Position numbers and translations under genes: made by a program. The notes under the pieces were generated by a model, which was given only the letters and a program-made list of their open reading frames with translations, was not told the origin of the DNA and ran no database searches. From Hydrogenophaga sp. (GTDB lineage Bacteria > Pseudomonadota > Gammaproteobacteria > Burkholderiales > Burkholderiaceae_C): a stretch of 64,000 nucleotides of DNA. Location of the stretch: NCBI RefSeq assembly GCF_026125785.1, contig NZ_JAHCKL010000007.1, forward strand, positions 1 through 64,000, given 5' to 3'. Each line of letters starts with the position of its first letter. Position 1 is the first letter of the stretch. This document shows, piece after piece, positions 55,075 through 63,009 of this stretch.

Positions 55075-55466
55075 AACATCTGCAACCTCCCGGCTGGGCC
55101 ACTCCAAAGGGTTACGCCAACGGCATCGCCGCACGCGGCACCCATGTGTATGTCGGCGGCCAGATCGGCTGGAACGCGGCACAGACCTTCGAAACCGACG
55201 ACTTCATCGCGCAAACACGCCAGGCCCTGCTCAATGTGCGCGAGGTCATGGCCTGCGCTCAGGCCGGGCCCGAACACATGGTGCGCATGACCTGGTACAT
55301 CGTCGATCGCGTGGAGTACAACGCCCGCCTGCGAGAACTCGGAGAGGTCTACCGCGAGGTGATGGGCCGCCATTTCCCCGCCATGACCTGTGTGGAAGTG
55401 AGCGCGCTGGTCGAGGCGCGCGCCAAGGTGGAGATCGAGGTCACCGCCGTGGTGCCCGACGCCTGA
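55071..55466 (+). CDS. RidA/YjgF family enamine-imine deaminase
   Basis: 131 aa. Family features are PKGYANGIAARGTHVYVGGQIGWNA, QTRQALLNVREVMACAQAGPEHMVRMTWYI and the C-terminal MTCVEVSALVEARAKVEIEV segment with the conserved Glu. RidA proteins hydrolyse reactive enamines/imines, releasing ammonia. Its start overlaps the ligase stop by 4 nt. In a 2-aminobenzoyl-CoA pathway it could deaminate the amino-alicyclic intermediate, which supports anthranilate rather than salicylate as the substrate. Confidence 0.87.
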   Translation: MKHLQPPGWATPKGYANGIAARGTHVYVGGQIGWNAAQTFETDDFIAQTRQALLNVREVMACAQAGPEHMVRMTWYIVDRVEYNARLRELGEVYREVMGRHFPAMTCVEVSALVEARAKVEIEVTAVVPDA

Positions 55467-55478
55467 TCGGCAAAGCCC

Positions 55479-55703
55479 TTACCAGAGCGCGGAGTCGCGC
55501 AGGTCCTGCATGCGGCGGCGTTCGCGCTGGCGCTGCAGCCTCACCCAGAAAAACGCCAGCACCGCCAGCGCGGCGCCCGCGCCAGCCAGTTCCCCCCAGG
55601 CCAGCCAGCGCCCCAGCCAGGCGCGGGTCAGCCAGGACATCAGCAGCAGTCCGGCGGCCACACCGGCAAGTGCGTACAGAAAGGGGCGAAGGGCGCGGGT
55701 CAT
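55479..55703 (-). CDS. Small two-helix membrane protein
   Basis: 74 aa with two hydrophobic segments (LYALAGVAAGLLLMSWLTRAW and AGAGAALAVLAFFWVRL, the first trimmed at its ends) and a basic C-terminus (QRQRERRRMQDLRDSALW). Short positively charged tail suggests an N-out/C-in hairpin. No family recognised. It is convergent with the RidA gene (12 bp gap) and divergent from the following hypothetical gene. Confidence 0.6.
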   Translation of the reverse strand: MTRALRPFLYALAGVAAGLLLMSWLTRAWLGRWLAWGELAGAGAALAVLAFFWVRLQRQRERRRMQDLRDSALW

Positions 55704-55836
55704 GGCGTGGGCGTAGGGGTTCGGTCGTCTGGCAATGCCGGTCCTGGCGACAGGCTCGGCAACGATTCTCGCACCGCTGGAGCACCGATGCGCGTGGCTA
55801 CACTATCAACCTTTGCCCGCCCCTGACAGACACCAC

Positions 55837-56460
55837 ATGGACCTCGTGATTCTGGCGCTGCTGCTCTCCACCGGCCTGACCGTCGCGCGCCTTCAAGAGC
55901 AGAAGAAGCGCATCGCCCTGCTCAGCCACCATCTGGGCCCCTACCAGATCGAGAAACTCATGGAGAACCTCACGCAGGGCTACCTGCGAGCCCTGGGCGA
56001 GGAGGAGCCGGCCCGCCGTGAACAGATCTGGAGCATGCTGGTCACCGCCGAACAGGAACTCGCCAACCAGTTCCAGCGGTTCACCACCGAGTTTGGCCGG
56101 CTCGACGAACCTCGCACCCGCGTCAGCCGCCTGGCGCTGGGGCTGCCCTGGGCCGAGCGCCTGCTCCCACGCCTGACCTTCGACGCTCGCAAGGCCTTTG
56201 CCATTCACGCCAGGGGGATCGCCGCGGTCGCGGCCAACAGCGCGGGCCACTCGCCACGCGACAAGGCCTTCATCATGACGGCCGAGCTCATGCTCATGCA
56301 GCACACATGCCACTGGTTCTGCCGCTCTCGCCGCGTGGCTTCAGCGCGGCTGCTGCTGCGCCACCAGACCTCCTACGAGCAGGTGGTCAACGCCGTATCC
56401 CCCGACACGCGAAGGGCGTACATGGAGTTGCTCGGCGCAGCGCGCGGTGGCTCCCTATAA
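55837..56460 (+). CDS. Hypothetical protein with N-terminal membrane helix
   Basis: 207 aa. The N-terminus (MDLVILALLLSTGLTVARLQ) is a membrane anchor, followed by a mostly helical cytoplasmic region (LGPYQIEKLMENLTQGYLRALGE, FQRFTTEFGRLDEPRTRVSR) containing Cys/His near HTCHWFCRSRRVASARLLLRH. No known domain recognised. The ATG at 55837 gives the best N-terminus. A TATAAT overlaps its 3' end. Confidence 0.65.
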   Translation: MDLVILALLLSTGLTVARLQEQKKRIALLSHHLGPYQIEKLMENLTQGYLRALGEEEPARREQIWSMLVTAEQELANQFQRFTTEFGRLDEPRTRVSRLALGLPWAERLLPRLTFDARKAFAIHARGIAAVAANSAGHSPRDKAFIMTAELMLMQHTCHWFCRSRRVASARLLLRHQTSYEQVVNAVSPDTRRAYMELLGAARGGSL

Positions 56461-56714
56461 TCGTCGCGTGACCTCTTTCGCCTCCACCCTCCGCGTGCCA
56501 ACCGCGCCCAGCCTGTTCCAGGCGGGCATGGTGCTGCGTGCGCGCATGGCCATGGGATCGGCGGGCCTGCGTCAGCCGGCCGCACATTCCTGAGCCCGGC
56601 GATACCTCCCCACTTCCTCTTTCTGCGCCAACCTTCCATCGCCGGGCCCACAAGCCGGCGCGAACGTGGCCGCCCTCCAGGCTCTCTGGGTGGCCGCACA
56701 GGTTGGAGAATTCC

Positions 56715-57119
56715 ATGCAGACGGCAGACAACGCGGTCGAGAGACTGCTCACCGAACTCGACTTTTCACGACTGGCCCATCTGGGCGGCGGCCAGCTCGC
56801 ACCCGCACTGGCCGAGGCGCTCGGCCCGGTGGACCTGGTGCCTGCGCGCGAGGTGCCTGCGGATGTGCTCACCATGTACTCGCAGGTCATCATCGAAGAC
56901 CTGGGCACCGGGCAGCGGCGCAAACTCACGCTGTGCTACCCCGCCGACGCGGAACCCCATCAGGGTTTCATCTCCGTGCTGTCGCCGGTAGGCGCGAGCC
57001 TGCTGGGATTGCGTGTGGGACAGGTCGCGCGCTGGCGCACGCCCCATGGCGATGAATGCGAGGCGCGGATCGTGGACCTGCTGTTCCAGCCCGAAGCCAG
57101 CGGCGACTACGCCCTTTGA
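56715..57119 (+). CDS. rnk: Rnk-like nucleoside diphosphate kinase regulator (GreA/B C-terminal domain)
   Basis: 134 aa. The N-terminal segment is helical, and the C-terminal GreA/GreB-like domain is clear (VIIEDLGTGQRRKLTLCYPADAEPHQGFISVLSPVGASLLGLRVGQV, residues ~60-107). Rnk proteins bind RNA polymerase in the Gre site and affect NDP kinase levels. GGAGAA lies 5 nt before the ATG at 56715. The upstream 254-bp gap holds no other convincing gene. Confidence 0.8.
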   Translation: MQTADNAVERLLTELDFSRLAHLGGGQLAPALAEALGPVDLVPAREVPADVLTMYSQVIIEDLGTGQRRKLTLCYPADAEPHQGFISVLSPVGASLLGLRVGQVARWRTPHGDECEARIVDLLFQPEASGDYAL

Positions 57120-57120
57120 G

Positions 57121-57909
57121 CTACCGGCCGTTGAAGACCGGTTGGCCTCGCGCAGCCACTGCACAGATGCCGTGCCAAGCGTCATCGGTGCGGGTGACGC
57201 GGGCCATGGCGCGCGCCTCCTGCTCCAACTGGGCCTCGATGGGTTGCAGTCCCGACGACAGCAGCAGATTGCGGATCTCGCCGAAGGCACGCGTCGGGCC
57301 GGCGGCGAGCTCCCGCGCCAGGGCCCAGGCTTCATCTCGCAGGGTCGCATCGGGCAACACCTCGCTCACCAAGCCGTGGGCATGCGCCGTGCGCGCGTCC
57401 CAGGTCTGGTTGCGCAGCAGGAACTCGGCCGCCCGGCGGCTGCCGACACGGCGCGGTAGAAAGGTGGAGCCGCCCGCATCGCAAACCAGGCCAATGCCGG
57501 TGTAGCCAGCATAGAAAGACGCCGACTCGGCGGCCAGGCAGAAGTCGGCCATGGCGCTGAGCGAAACAAAGCCGCCCACGGCCAGCGCATGCACCGCCAC
57601 CACCACTGGCGCGTCCATCCGGGCAAAGCGCGACAGCCCGCTGTGCAGCGCGGCGGTCGCGTTCTTGACGAATACCTGCAGGGCCTGCCGGTCCTGGTTC
57701 ATGGTCTTGAGGTCGGCGCCCACGCCAAAGAAGCGGCCTTCCGCATCCATGAGCACACAGCGCACACCGGGTGTTTCATCGCATGCCGCCGCGACCCGGC
57801 TGAAGGCCTCGCAGAAACGCAGGTCCATGGGATTGCCGCGTGCGGATGCGTTCAGGCGTACGTGGGCCACGCCGCCTTCGATGGAGAGGGTGATGGGTTC
57901 GTCGGACAT
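57121..57909 (-). CDS. Enoyl-CoA hydratase/isomerase, PaaG-like
   Basis: 262 aa crotonase. Oxyanion motifs are GRFFGVGADLKTM and ALAVGGFVSLSAMADF. The glutamates of hydratases are absent (Ser in GGFVSL; none in YTGIGL), and the isomerase Asp is present in GLVCDAGGSTFLPRRVG, the same arrangement as PaaG. It probably isomerises an enoyl-CoA. The start overlaps the TRAP permease stop by 1 nt (TGATG), making it the last gene of the TRAP operon. Confidence 0.83.
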   Translation of the reverse strand: MSDEPITLSIEGGVAHVRLNASARGNPMDLRFCEAFSRVAAACDETPGVRCVLMDAEGRFFGVGADLKTMNQDRQALQVFVKNATAALHSGLSRFARMDAPVVVAVHALAVGGFVSLSAMADFCLAAESASFYAGYTGIGLVCDAGGSTFLPRRVGSRRAAEFLLRNQTWDARTAHAHGLVSEVLPDATLRDEAWALARELAAGPTRAFGEIRNLLLSSGLQPIEAQLEQEARAMARVTRTDDAWHGICAVAARGQPVFNGR

Positions 57910-59201
57910 CAGAACAGCAGATTGGGGAGCCAGAGCACCACGGCGGGAAAGGCGGCCAGCAGCGCGATGCGCATCAGGTCCACGGTGATGAAGGGCACGA
58001 TGCCCGATAGGATGGTTCGCATGGAGACATCGGGAGCGATGGAACGCACCACGAACAGATTCATGCCGATGGGCGGCGCAATCAGCCCGATCTCGCACGC
58101 CACCGTGACAATGATGCCGAACCACACCGGGTCATAGCCCAGCTTGATCACGATGGGAAAGAAGATGGGCACCAGGATCAGGATCATGGAGACCTCCTCC
58201 ATGAGCGCACCCGCAACGAAGAAGATGCCGATCATGGCCAGGATCACCCAGAACGGGCTCCAGCCATTGCCGAGGACGAGCTGCTCCAGCACCTTGTGAA
58301 TGCCGGTGAGGTTGATGAACTCGACGAAGACCGCTGCGCCGAACACGATGCCGATCATCATGCCGGTGACGAGCGCGCTGTCGGCCACGATGTCGACGAT
58401 CTGGCGCATGCTCAAACCCTTGCAGGTGAGCGCAAACAGAAAGGCCCCCGCGGCGCCGATGCCGGCGGCTTCGGTCACCGTGAACAGCCCCCCATAGATG
58501 CCCCCCATGACCAGGCCGAACAGGCCCAGCACGGGCCACAGGCCTTGGAGCGAGGCCAGCTTCTCCGACCAGGTGGACGCCGGCGCCACGGGCGCCGCGT
58601 CCGGGTCGCGCCACATCATCCACTTGATGGCGGCCATGTAGAACAGGACGGCCATGACACCCGGTATCAACCCCGCGGCAAACAGCTTGCCGATGTGTGT
58701 CTGGGTGTTGATGCCATAGATCACCATGATGATGCTGGGCGGGATCAGTATGCCCAGCGTCGCTCCGGAAGCCAGTGTGGCGGTCGTCAGCCGGTCCTTG
58801 TAACCCAGGCTGCGCATGGCCGGAATGGCCACGCGCGACATGGTGGCGCAGGTGGCCACGCTGGATCCGCAGATGGCACCGAAACCACCGCACGCCAGGA
58901 CAGTGCCCATGGCCACGCCGCCGCGCCGCCGGCCAATGAACATCTGCGCCGCCTTGAACAGGTTGCCCGATATGCCCGCGCCCGCCACCAGATTGCCCAT
59001 GAGAATGAACAGTGGCAGAACCGACAGCGTGTACGCCATGGTGGAGCTCTGCGCCGAGAAGGCCATGGTGGCCAGCGCGGGTGTCCAGCCGCTGATGATG
59101 ACCAGTCCCGCGAAGCCAGTGACGGCTAGGCCGACGTAGATCGGTACGCCGACAAACAGCAGCACATAGGAGGCCAGGAAGCCGTAGAGTGCCGCAGCCA
59201 T
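57909..59201 (-). CDS. dctM: TRAP transporter large permease (DctM-like)
   Basis: 430 aa with ~12 membrane helices. Family motifs are FILMGNLVAGAGISGNLFKAAQMFIG, CGGFGAICGSSVATCATMSRVAIPAM and ASGATLGILIPPSIIMVIYG, with the C-terminal NPxxIGLIAPPIGMNLFVVRSIA-like segment. It forms the Na+-driven carrier with the small permease, whose stop codon it overlaps by 1 nt. Confidence 0.93.
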   Translation of the reverse strand: MAAALYGFLASYVLLFVGVPIYVGLAVTGFAGLVIISGWTPALATMAFSAQSSTMAYTLSVLPLFILMGNLVAGAGISGNLFKAAQMFIGRRRGGVAMGTVLACGGFGAICGSSVATCATMSRVAIPAMRSLGYKDRLTTATLASGATLGILIPPSIIMVIYGINTQTHIGKLFAAGLIPGVMAVLFYMAAIKWMMWRDPDAAPVAPASTWSEKLASLQGLWPVLGLFGLVMGGIYGGLFTVTEAAGIGAAGAFLFALTCKGLSMRQIVDIVADSALVTGMMIGIVFGAAVFVEFINLTGIHKVLEQLVLGNGWSPFWVILAMIGIFFVAGALMEEVSMILILVPIFFPIVIKLGYDPVWFGIIVTVACEIGLIAPPIGMNLFVVRSIAPDVSMRTILSGIVPFITVDLMRIALLAAFPAVVLWLPNLLF

Positions 59202-59692
59202 CAGAACACCTCTTCAGGCTTGCCGGACGCGATGGGCCGCCCGATGAGCAGGGCCACCACAATCGCCAGAAAGGCCAGCGCGGTAACCACGCCCATGACG
59301 GCCATGAAATACCAGACGTAAGCCAGTGGCAGCCCCATCTGCGCGAGCACCTCGCCGCTTTCGCGGGCGCGGTCGCCGAAGATCTTGAACTGCCAGACGG
59401 TCGCCGCGAACACCAGTGCCCCGCAGAGGCCAGACAGCAGCACCTGCAGTTTCCGCAACCAGGGCCGTGAGACCACGTTGACGATGTCCACCGTGATGTC
59501 GCGCTGCCGGTAGGCCAGCAGCGGCAGCACCATGAACACCATGGCCATCATCACCAGCTCGGTCAGTTCGGTGCCTATGGACAGCGGTGCGTTGAACAGA
59601 CCGCGGCCGACCACATCGATCACCACGATCAGCATCATCAGGAACAGCAGCAAGGCCGCCATCCTGGCCAGGAAGGTCTCCAGATATCGCAT
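59201..59692 (-). CDS. dctQ: TRAP transporter small permease (DctQ-like)
   Basis: 163 aa with four membrane helices (LLLFLMMLIVVIDVVGRGLF, ELVMMAMVFMVLPLLAYRQR, LQVLLSGLCGALVFAATVWQ, FMAVMGVVTALAFLAIVVAL). The RQRDITVDIV motif is characteristic of DctQ. Lies 18 bp after the CoA ligase gene and is coupled to dctM. Confidence 0.9.
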   Translation of the reverse strand: MRYLETFLARMAALLLFLMMLIVVIDVVGRGLFNAPLSIGTELTELVMMAMVFMVLPLLAYRQRDITVDIVNVVSRPWLRKLQVLLSGLCGALVFAATVWQFKIFGDRARESGEVLAQMGLPLAYVWYFMAVMGVVTALAFLAIVVALLIGRPIASGKPEEVF

Positions 59693-59710
59693 GAATGCGC
59701 CTTCGGAGGT

Positions 59711-61288
59711 TCAGGCCACGGCGCGGTCCAGGCCGGACCAGTAGGTCTCACGCAGCACGCGCTTGAGCACCTTGCCCGCCGGACTCACCGGCAGGCTCTC
59801 GGCAAACACCACCTGCTTGGGCACCTTGTACCCCGCCAGCTGCGTGCGGCAGTGCGCGATCAGTTCGGCTTCCTCCAGCGCAGCGCCCGCCTTGCGCACC
59901 ACCACCGCCGTCACCCGCTCTCCCCACTTCGGGTCGGGCACCGCGATCACCGCCGCCATCGACACCCCGGGGTGACGCTGCACCGCCTGCTCCACCTCCG
60001 CCGAGTACACGTTCTCCCCACCCGTGACGATCATGTCCTTGATCCGGTCCACGATGTACATCAGCCCGTCCTTCGGGTCCCGGTAGCCCGCGTCCCCGGT
60101 GCGGTACCACCCCCGCTCCAGCACCTGCGCCGTGAGCTCGGGCTGGTTGCGGTAGCGCGTGAACATCGCCGGCGTGCGGATCACGAGTTCGCCCTTCTCC
60201 CCGTCGGGAACCTCCCGGCCCTGCTCGTCCAGCACCTTGAAGTCCACCAGCGGCATGGGTGTGCCGCAGGACTTCAGCCTCGCCTCGTTGACCAGGTCGT
60301 GCTGCTCGGGCCGCAGGATGCACATCGGCCCCACGCATTCGGTGGTGCCGTAGAACTGCATGAAGCGGCAGCCGCTGATCTCGGTGAGCGCGCGCTTGAG
60401 CAACTGGGCGTTGATGGCCGAGCCGGCGTACATGATCAGGCGCAGCGAGCTCAGGTCCGCCTCCCCGGCCTTGGGGTGGTCCAGCATCATCTGGATCACC
60501 GTGGGCGCGAGCACCAGGATGGTGGGCCGCGTGCTGCCCAGCAGTTCGAGCAGGCGCCCGGGCTCGAGCATGGGCATCATGGAGACGGTGCAGCCGTTGT
60601 ACAGCGCCTGGATGGGCAGGGCCGTGCCCAGCAGGTGGAAGTTGGGCATGACCATCATCAGGCTGTCGTCCGCCCTCCACTGCAGGGCCGGCTCCAGGTG
60701 TTCGCTCAGGCGCATGAGGTTGAGCGCCTGGTGCGAGATCTCCACGCCTTTGCCCAGTCCGGTGGTGCCGGAGGTGTACATCAGCCAGGCGGTGTGGCGC
60801 GGGTCGCTGGGCAGGCCGGGGTCGGCCGCGGGGGCGTCGCCGAAGTAGCGCTCCAGGGCGCCGCTGGCACCGGCCTCGGGCTGCACCACCTGGTGGGGCA
60901 TGCGGTGCTGACAGCGCTCCAGCGTGGCCTGCAGGGTGGGCACGAAAGCTTCGTCCACGAAGACGATGGCCGGGCGTGCGTCGTCGATGATGGCCGAGAG
61001 TTCCACCGGGGTGAGGCGCCAGTTCAGGGGCAGCAGCGTGGCGCCGGCCTTGCTGGCGGCGAACAGCGTGAGGAAGTAGGGGATGGAGTTCTTGCCGAAG
61101 AACGCCACCACGTCGCCTTCGCGCACGCCGTCCTGCACCAGGCGGTGCGCCATCTGGGAGGTCAGGCGGTCGAGTTCGCCAAAGCTCAGGCTGCGCTGGT
61201 CATCGACCAGGGCCACCTTCTCCGGTGTCGTGCGGCCGTAGTGGCGGGGGATGTCGGAAACGGTGGAGATATCGGCGTACAGCCACAT
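59711..61288 (-). CDS. AMP-dependent acyl-CoA ligase (fatty-acyl/aryl type)
   Basis: 525 aa. P-loop TSGTTGLGKGVEISHQAL (~175-192; Gly replaces the usual Pro), FYGTTECVGPMCI, GWYRTGDAGYRDPKDGLMYIVDRIKDMI and the C-terminal catalytic Lys in PVSPAGKVLKRVLRE. The ATG at 61288 is preferred; AAGG lies 9 nt upstream, whereas an ATG 9 nt earlier has no spacing from it. Sitting inside the TRAP operon, it presumably activates the imported acid. Confidence 0.87.
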   Translation of the reverse strand: MWLYADISTVSDIPRHYGRTTPEKVALVDDQRSLSFGELDRLTSQMAHRLVQDGVREGDVVAFFGKNSIPYFLTLFAASKAGATLLPLNWRLTPVELSAIIDDARPAIVFVDEAFVPTLQATLERCQHRMPHQVVQPEAGASGALERYFGDAPAADPGLPSDPRHTAWLMYTSGTTGLGKGVEISHQALNLMRLSEHLEPALQWRADDSLMMVMPNFHLLGTALPIQALYNGCTVSMMPMLEPGRLLELLGSTRPTILVLAPTVIQMMLDHPKAGEADLSSLRLIMYAGSAINAQLLKRALTEISGCRFMQFYGTTECVGPMCILRPEQHDLVNEARLKSCGTPMPLVDFKVLDEQGREVPDGEKGELVIRTPAMFTRYRNQPELTAQVLERGWYRTGDAGYRDPKDGLMYIVDRIKDMIVTGGENVYSAEVEQAVQRHPGVSMAAVIAVPDPKWGERVTAVVVRKAGAALEEAELIAHCRTQLAGYKVPKQVVFAESLPVSPAGKVLKRVLRETYWSGLDRAVA

Positions 61289-61353
61289 GGTGGGCATCCT
61301 TGGACAAAGAGAGGTCGGACCGTTCTGACGGCGGATGCCGTCAGAACACACCA

Positions 61354-62382
61354 TCAGCGCCCGGCGGGGCCGGCGCCGTCGGTGCGCAAGGTCTTGAGCG
61401 CGCCAGCCGGATCGCTCATGCCTTTCTGCTTCGCGCGCTCCACCCAGTCGGTCTCGATTGGCAGCACACGCTCCCGGATCGCGGCCACGGCAGCCGCCGG
61501 CATGGTGTCCACCACACCCCCACCCGCACGGAATTCATTGATCGCTTCCTGAGCGCCTTCGTCGTAGGCCTTGCCTGCGACTTTGGCCAGGTGCGCACCC
61601 GAGACCGCCATGATCAGGTCCCGGTCGCTCGCCGATATGGCGTTCCACTTGGCCTCGTTGATCACGAGCGCGACCGCACTGGCCGAGACGCCACCCGGAA
61701 TCAGCGTGGCCACCGGCAGCAACTTGGTGAGGTTGAAGCTCTTGTGGTCGGAGGGATTGAACAGGGCGCCATCGACCAGGCCGCCAGAGACCAGTTCGTA
61801 CATCTCGGTCACCGGCTTGATGACCGCGACACCACCCAGGTTGCCCACGGCGCGCGAGGTAGACGTGGAGTTGGTCCGAAGCTTCAGGCCCTTGAAGTCG
61901 TCCACGCTTTGCACGCGCTTCTTGGCGGTGAACAGGTGCTGGGGCGAGGTGTTGAAGATGCTCAGCAGGTGCGTGCCACGGAACTCGCCAAAACTGAGGA
62001 AATTTTTCGCGTAGACGTTGTAGAACGCCGGGCTCACGAACTCGGCCCGGTCACCGATGAAGGGCACTTCAATGATCTCGGTGAACACGAACTTGCCCGG
62101 CGAATAGCCGGGTACCACGACCGCCACGTCGGCGAGGCCATCGCGCACCACGTCGTACTGGCCGGCCACTGTGCCCACCACCTTGGGCAGCATGTCGAAC
62201 TTCACGCGGCCCGCCGTCGCTTTCTCGACCTCGACCACCCAGGGATCGAGGATCTTGGTTCGCACCGGATGTCCCGGCGGAACAAAATTGGAATACCGCA
62301 ACACGGTCTGCGCCTGTGCCGTTGCCGCGATCGCCATGGTCATGACGGCCGAGGCGGCCAGCTTGCCCAACAGATGTTTCAT
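61354..62382 (-). CDS. dctP: TRAP transporter periplasmic solute-binding protein (DctP-like)
   Basis: 342 aa. Signal peptide KLAASAVMTMAIAATAQAQ (cleavage AQA-QT), then the DctP fold: VLRYSNFVPPGHPVRTKILDPW, LPKVVGTVAGQYDVVRDGLADVA, LKLRTNSTSTSRAVGNLGGV with the Arg that binds the ligand carboxylate. AGGAGA lies 6 nt before the ATG. The ligand is probably a carboxylic acid processed by the CoA ligase encoded next. Monocarboxylate rather than C4-dicarboxylate is likely from context. Confidence 0.9.
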   Translation of the reverse strand: MKHLLGKLAASAVMTMAIAATAQAQTVLRYSNFVPPGHPVRTKILDPWVVEVEKATAGRVKFDMLPKVVGTVAGQYDVVRDGLADVAVVVPGYSPGKFVFTEIIEVPFIGDRAEFVSPAFYNVYAKNFLSFGEFRGTHLLSIFNTSPQHLFTAKKRVQSVDDFKGLKLRTNSTSTSRAVGNLGGVAVIKPVTEMYELVSGGLVDGALFNPSDHKSFNLTKLLPVATLIPGGVSASAVALVINEAKWNAISASDRDLIMAVSGAHLAKVAGKAYDEGAQEAINEFRAGGGVVDTMPAAAVAAIRERVLPIETDWVERAKQKGMSDPAGALKTLRTDGAGPAGR

Positions 62383-62463
62383 GGTTGTCTCCTGTGTCGT
62401 TGATGTTCAAAACCCACTCACACCGCGAATGCCTGTCTCTCTATCCGTTCCAAGGACCGCTGC

Positions 62464-63009
62464 TCACCCGTCCCTTCTCGCACGTTCGGCGAAACAGCCT
62501 TCCAGCGTAGGGATCGCAGCCGGATCCGGCTCCCAACCCTGCGGAAGGAACCACGCACGTTGCATGCGCAGCAGTTCGGCGGATGCTTCCAGCACAGCAC
62601 GTTCGATACGGTCCCGCGCGGGGTGTGCCACACGTTGCGCGGTGCGCACCAGGGCAGTGACCACCCCCGCGAGCGCCTGGGCACGGGCCTGGAGCTCGCT
62701 GGTTGCGGCGTCCGCGCTGTCCAGGCTGCGCCTGGCGGCCAGCTGCGCCTCGGCCATCGCCTGCGCTACCGCCGGCGACACCTGCTGCGCATCGGCTTGC
62801 AGAGCTTCGGCCAGATCGGCGTAATGCCCCAACTCGAAACGGTTGCGCTCATGGCCGTGCAGCCAGCGTTGTCCGAACAGCTTCAGGAACCGGGTCACCA
62901 GCGTGGCCTGCTCCATGGCCAGCGGATGTCCCTTGTCGACCGCGGGCAGAACGACCTGCTCCATCGCGCGCGCTGCCGCCATCAGGGCGTTGATGCTGTG
63001 GTCCGCCAT
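62464..63009 (-). CDS. Conserved hypothetical helical protein
   Basis: 181 aa, mainly alpha-helical, no membrane segment or signal. Sequence runs such as INALMAAARAMEQVVLPAVD and QATLVTRFLKLFGQRWLHGH suggest a helical bundle. I do not recognise the family. Its start overlaps the phosphotransferase stop by 1 nt (TGATG), and it precedes the TRAP binding-protein gene by 81 bp, so it appears to belong to the TRAP/acyl-CoA operon. Confidence 0.7.
   Translation of the reverse strand: MADHSINALMAAARAMEQVVLPAVDKGHPLAMEQATLVTRFLKLFGQRWLHGHERNRFELGHYADLAEALQADAQQVSPAVAQAMAEAQLAARRSLDSADAATSELQARAQALAGVVTALVRTAQRVAHPARDRIERAVLEASAELLRMQRAWFLPQGWEPDPAAIPTLEGCFAERARRDG

Noticed and set aside
56456..56594. 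TATAAT at 56456-56461 followed by a 42-codon GTG-initiated frame before rnk
   Set aside because: The -10 is perfect but no properly spaced -35 or ribosome site was seen and the peptide has no recognisable features; a leaderless small gene is possible but not supported enough to list.
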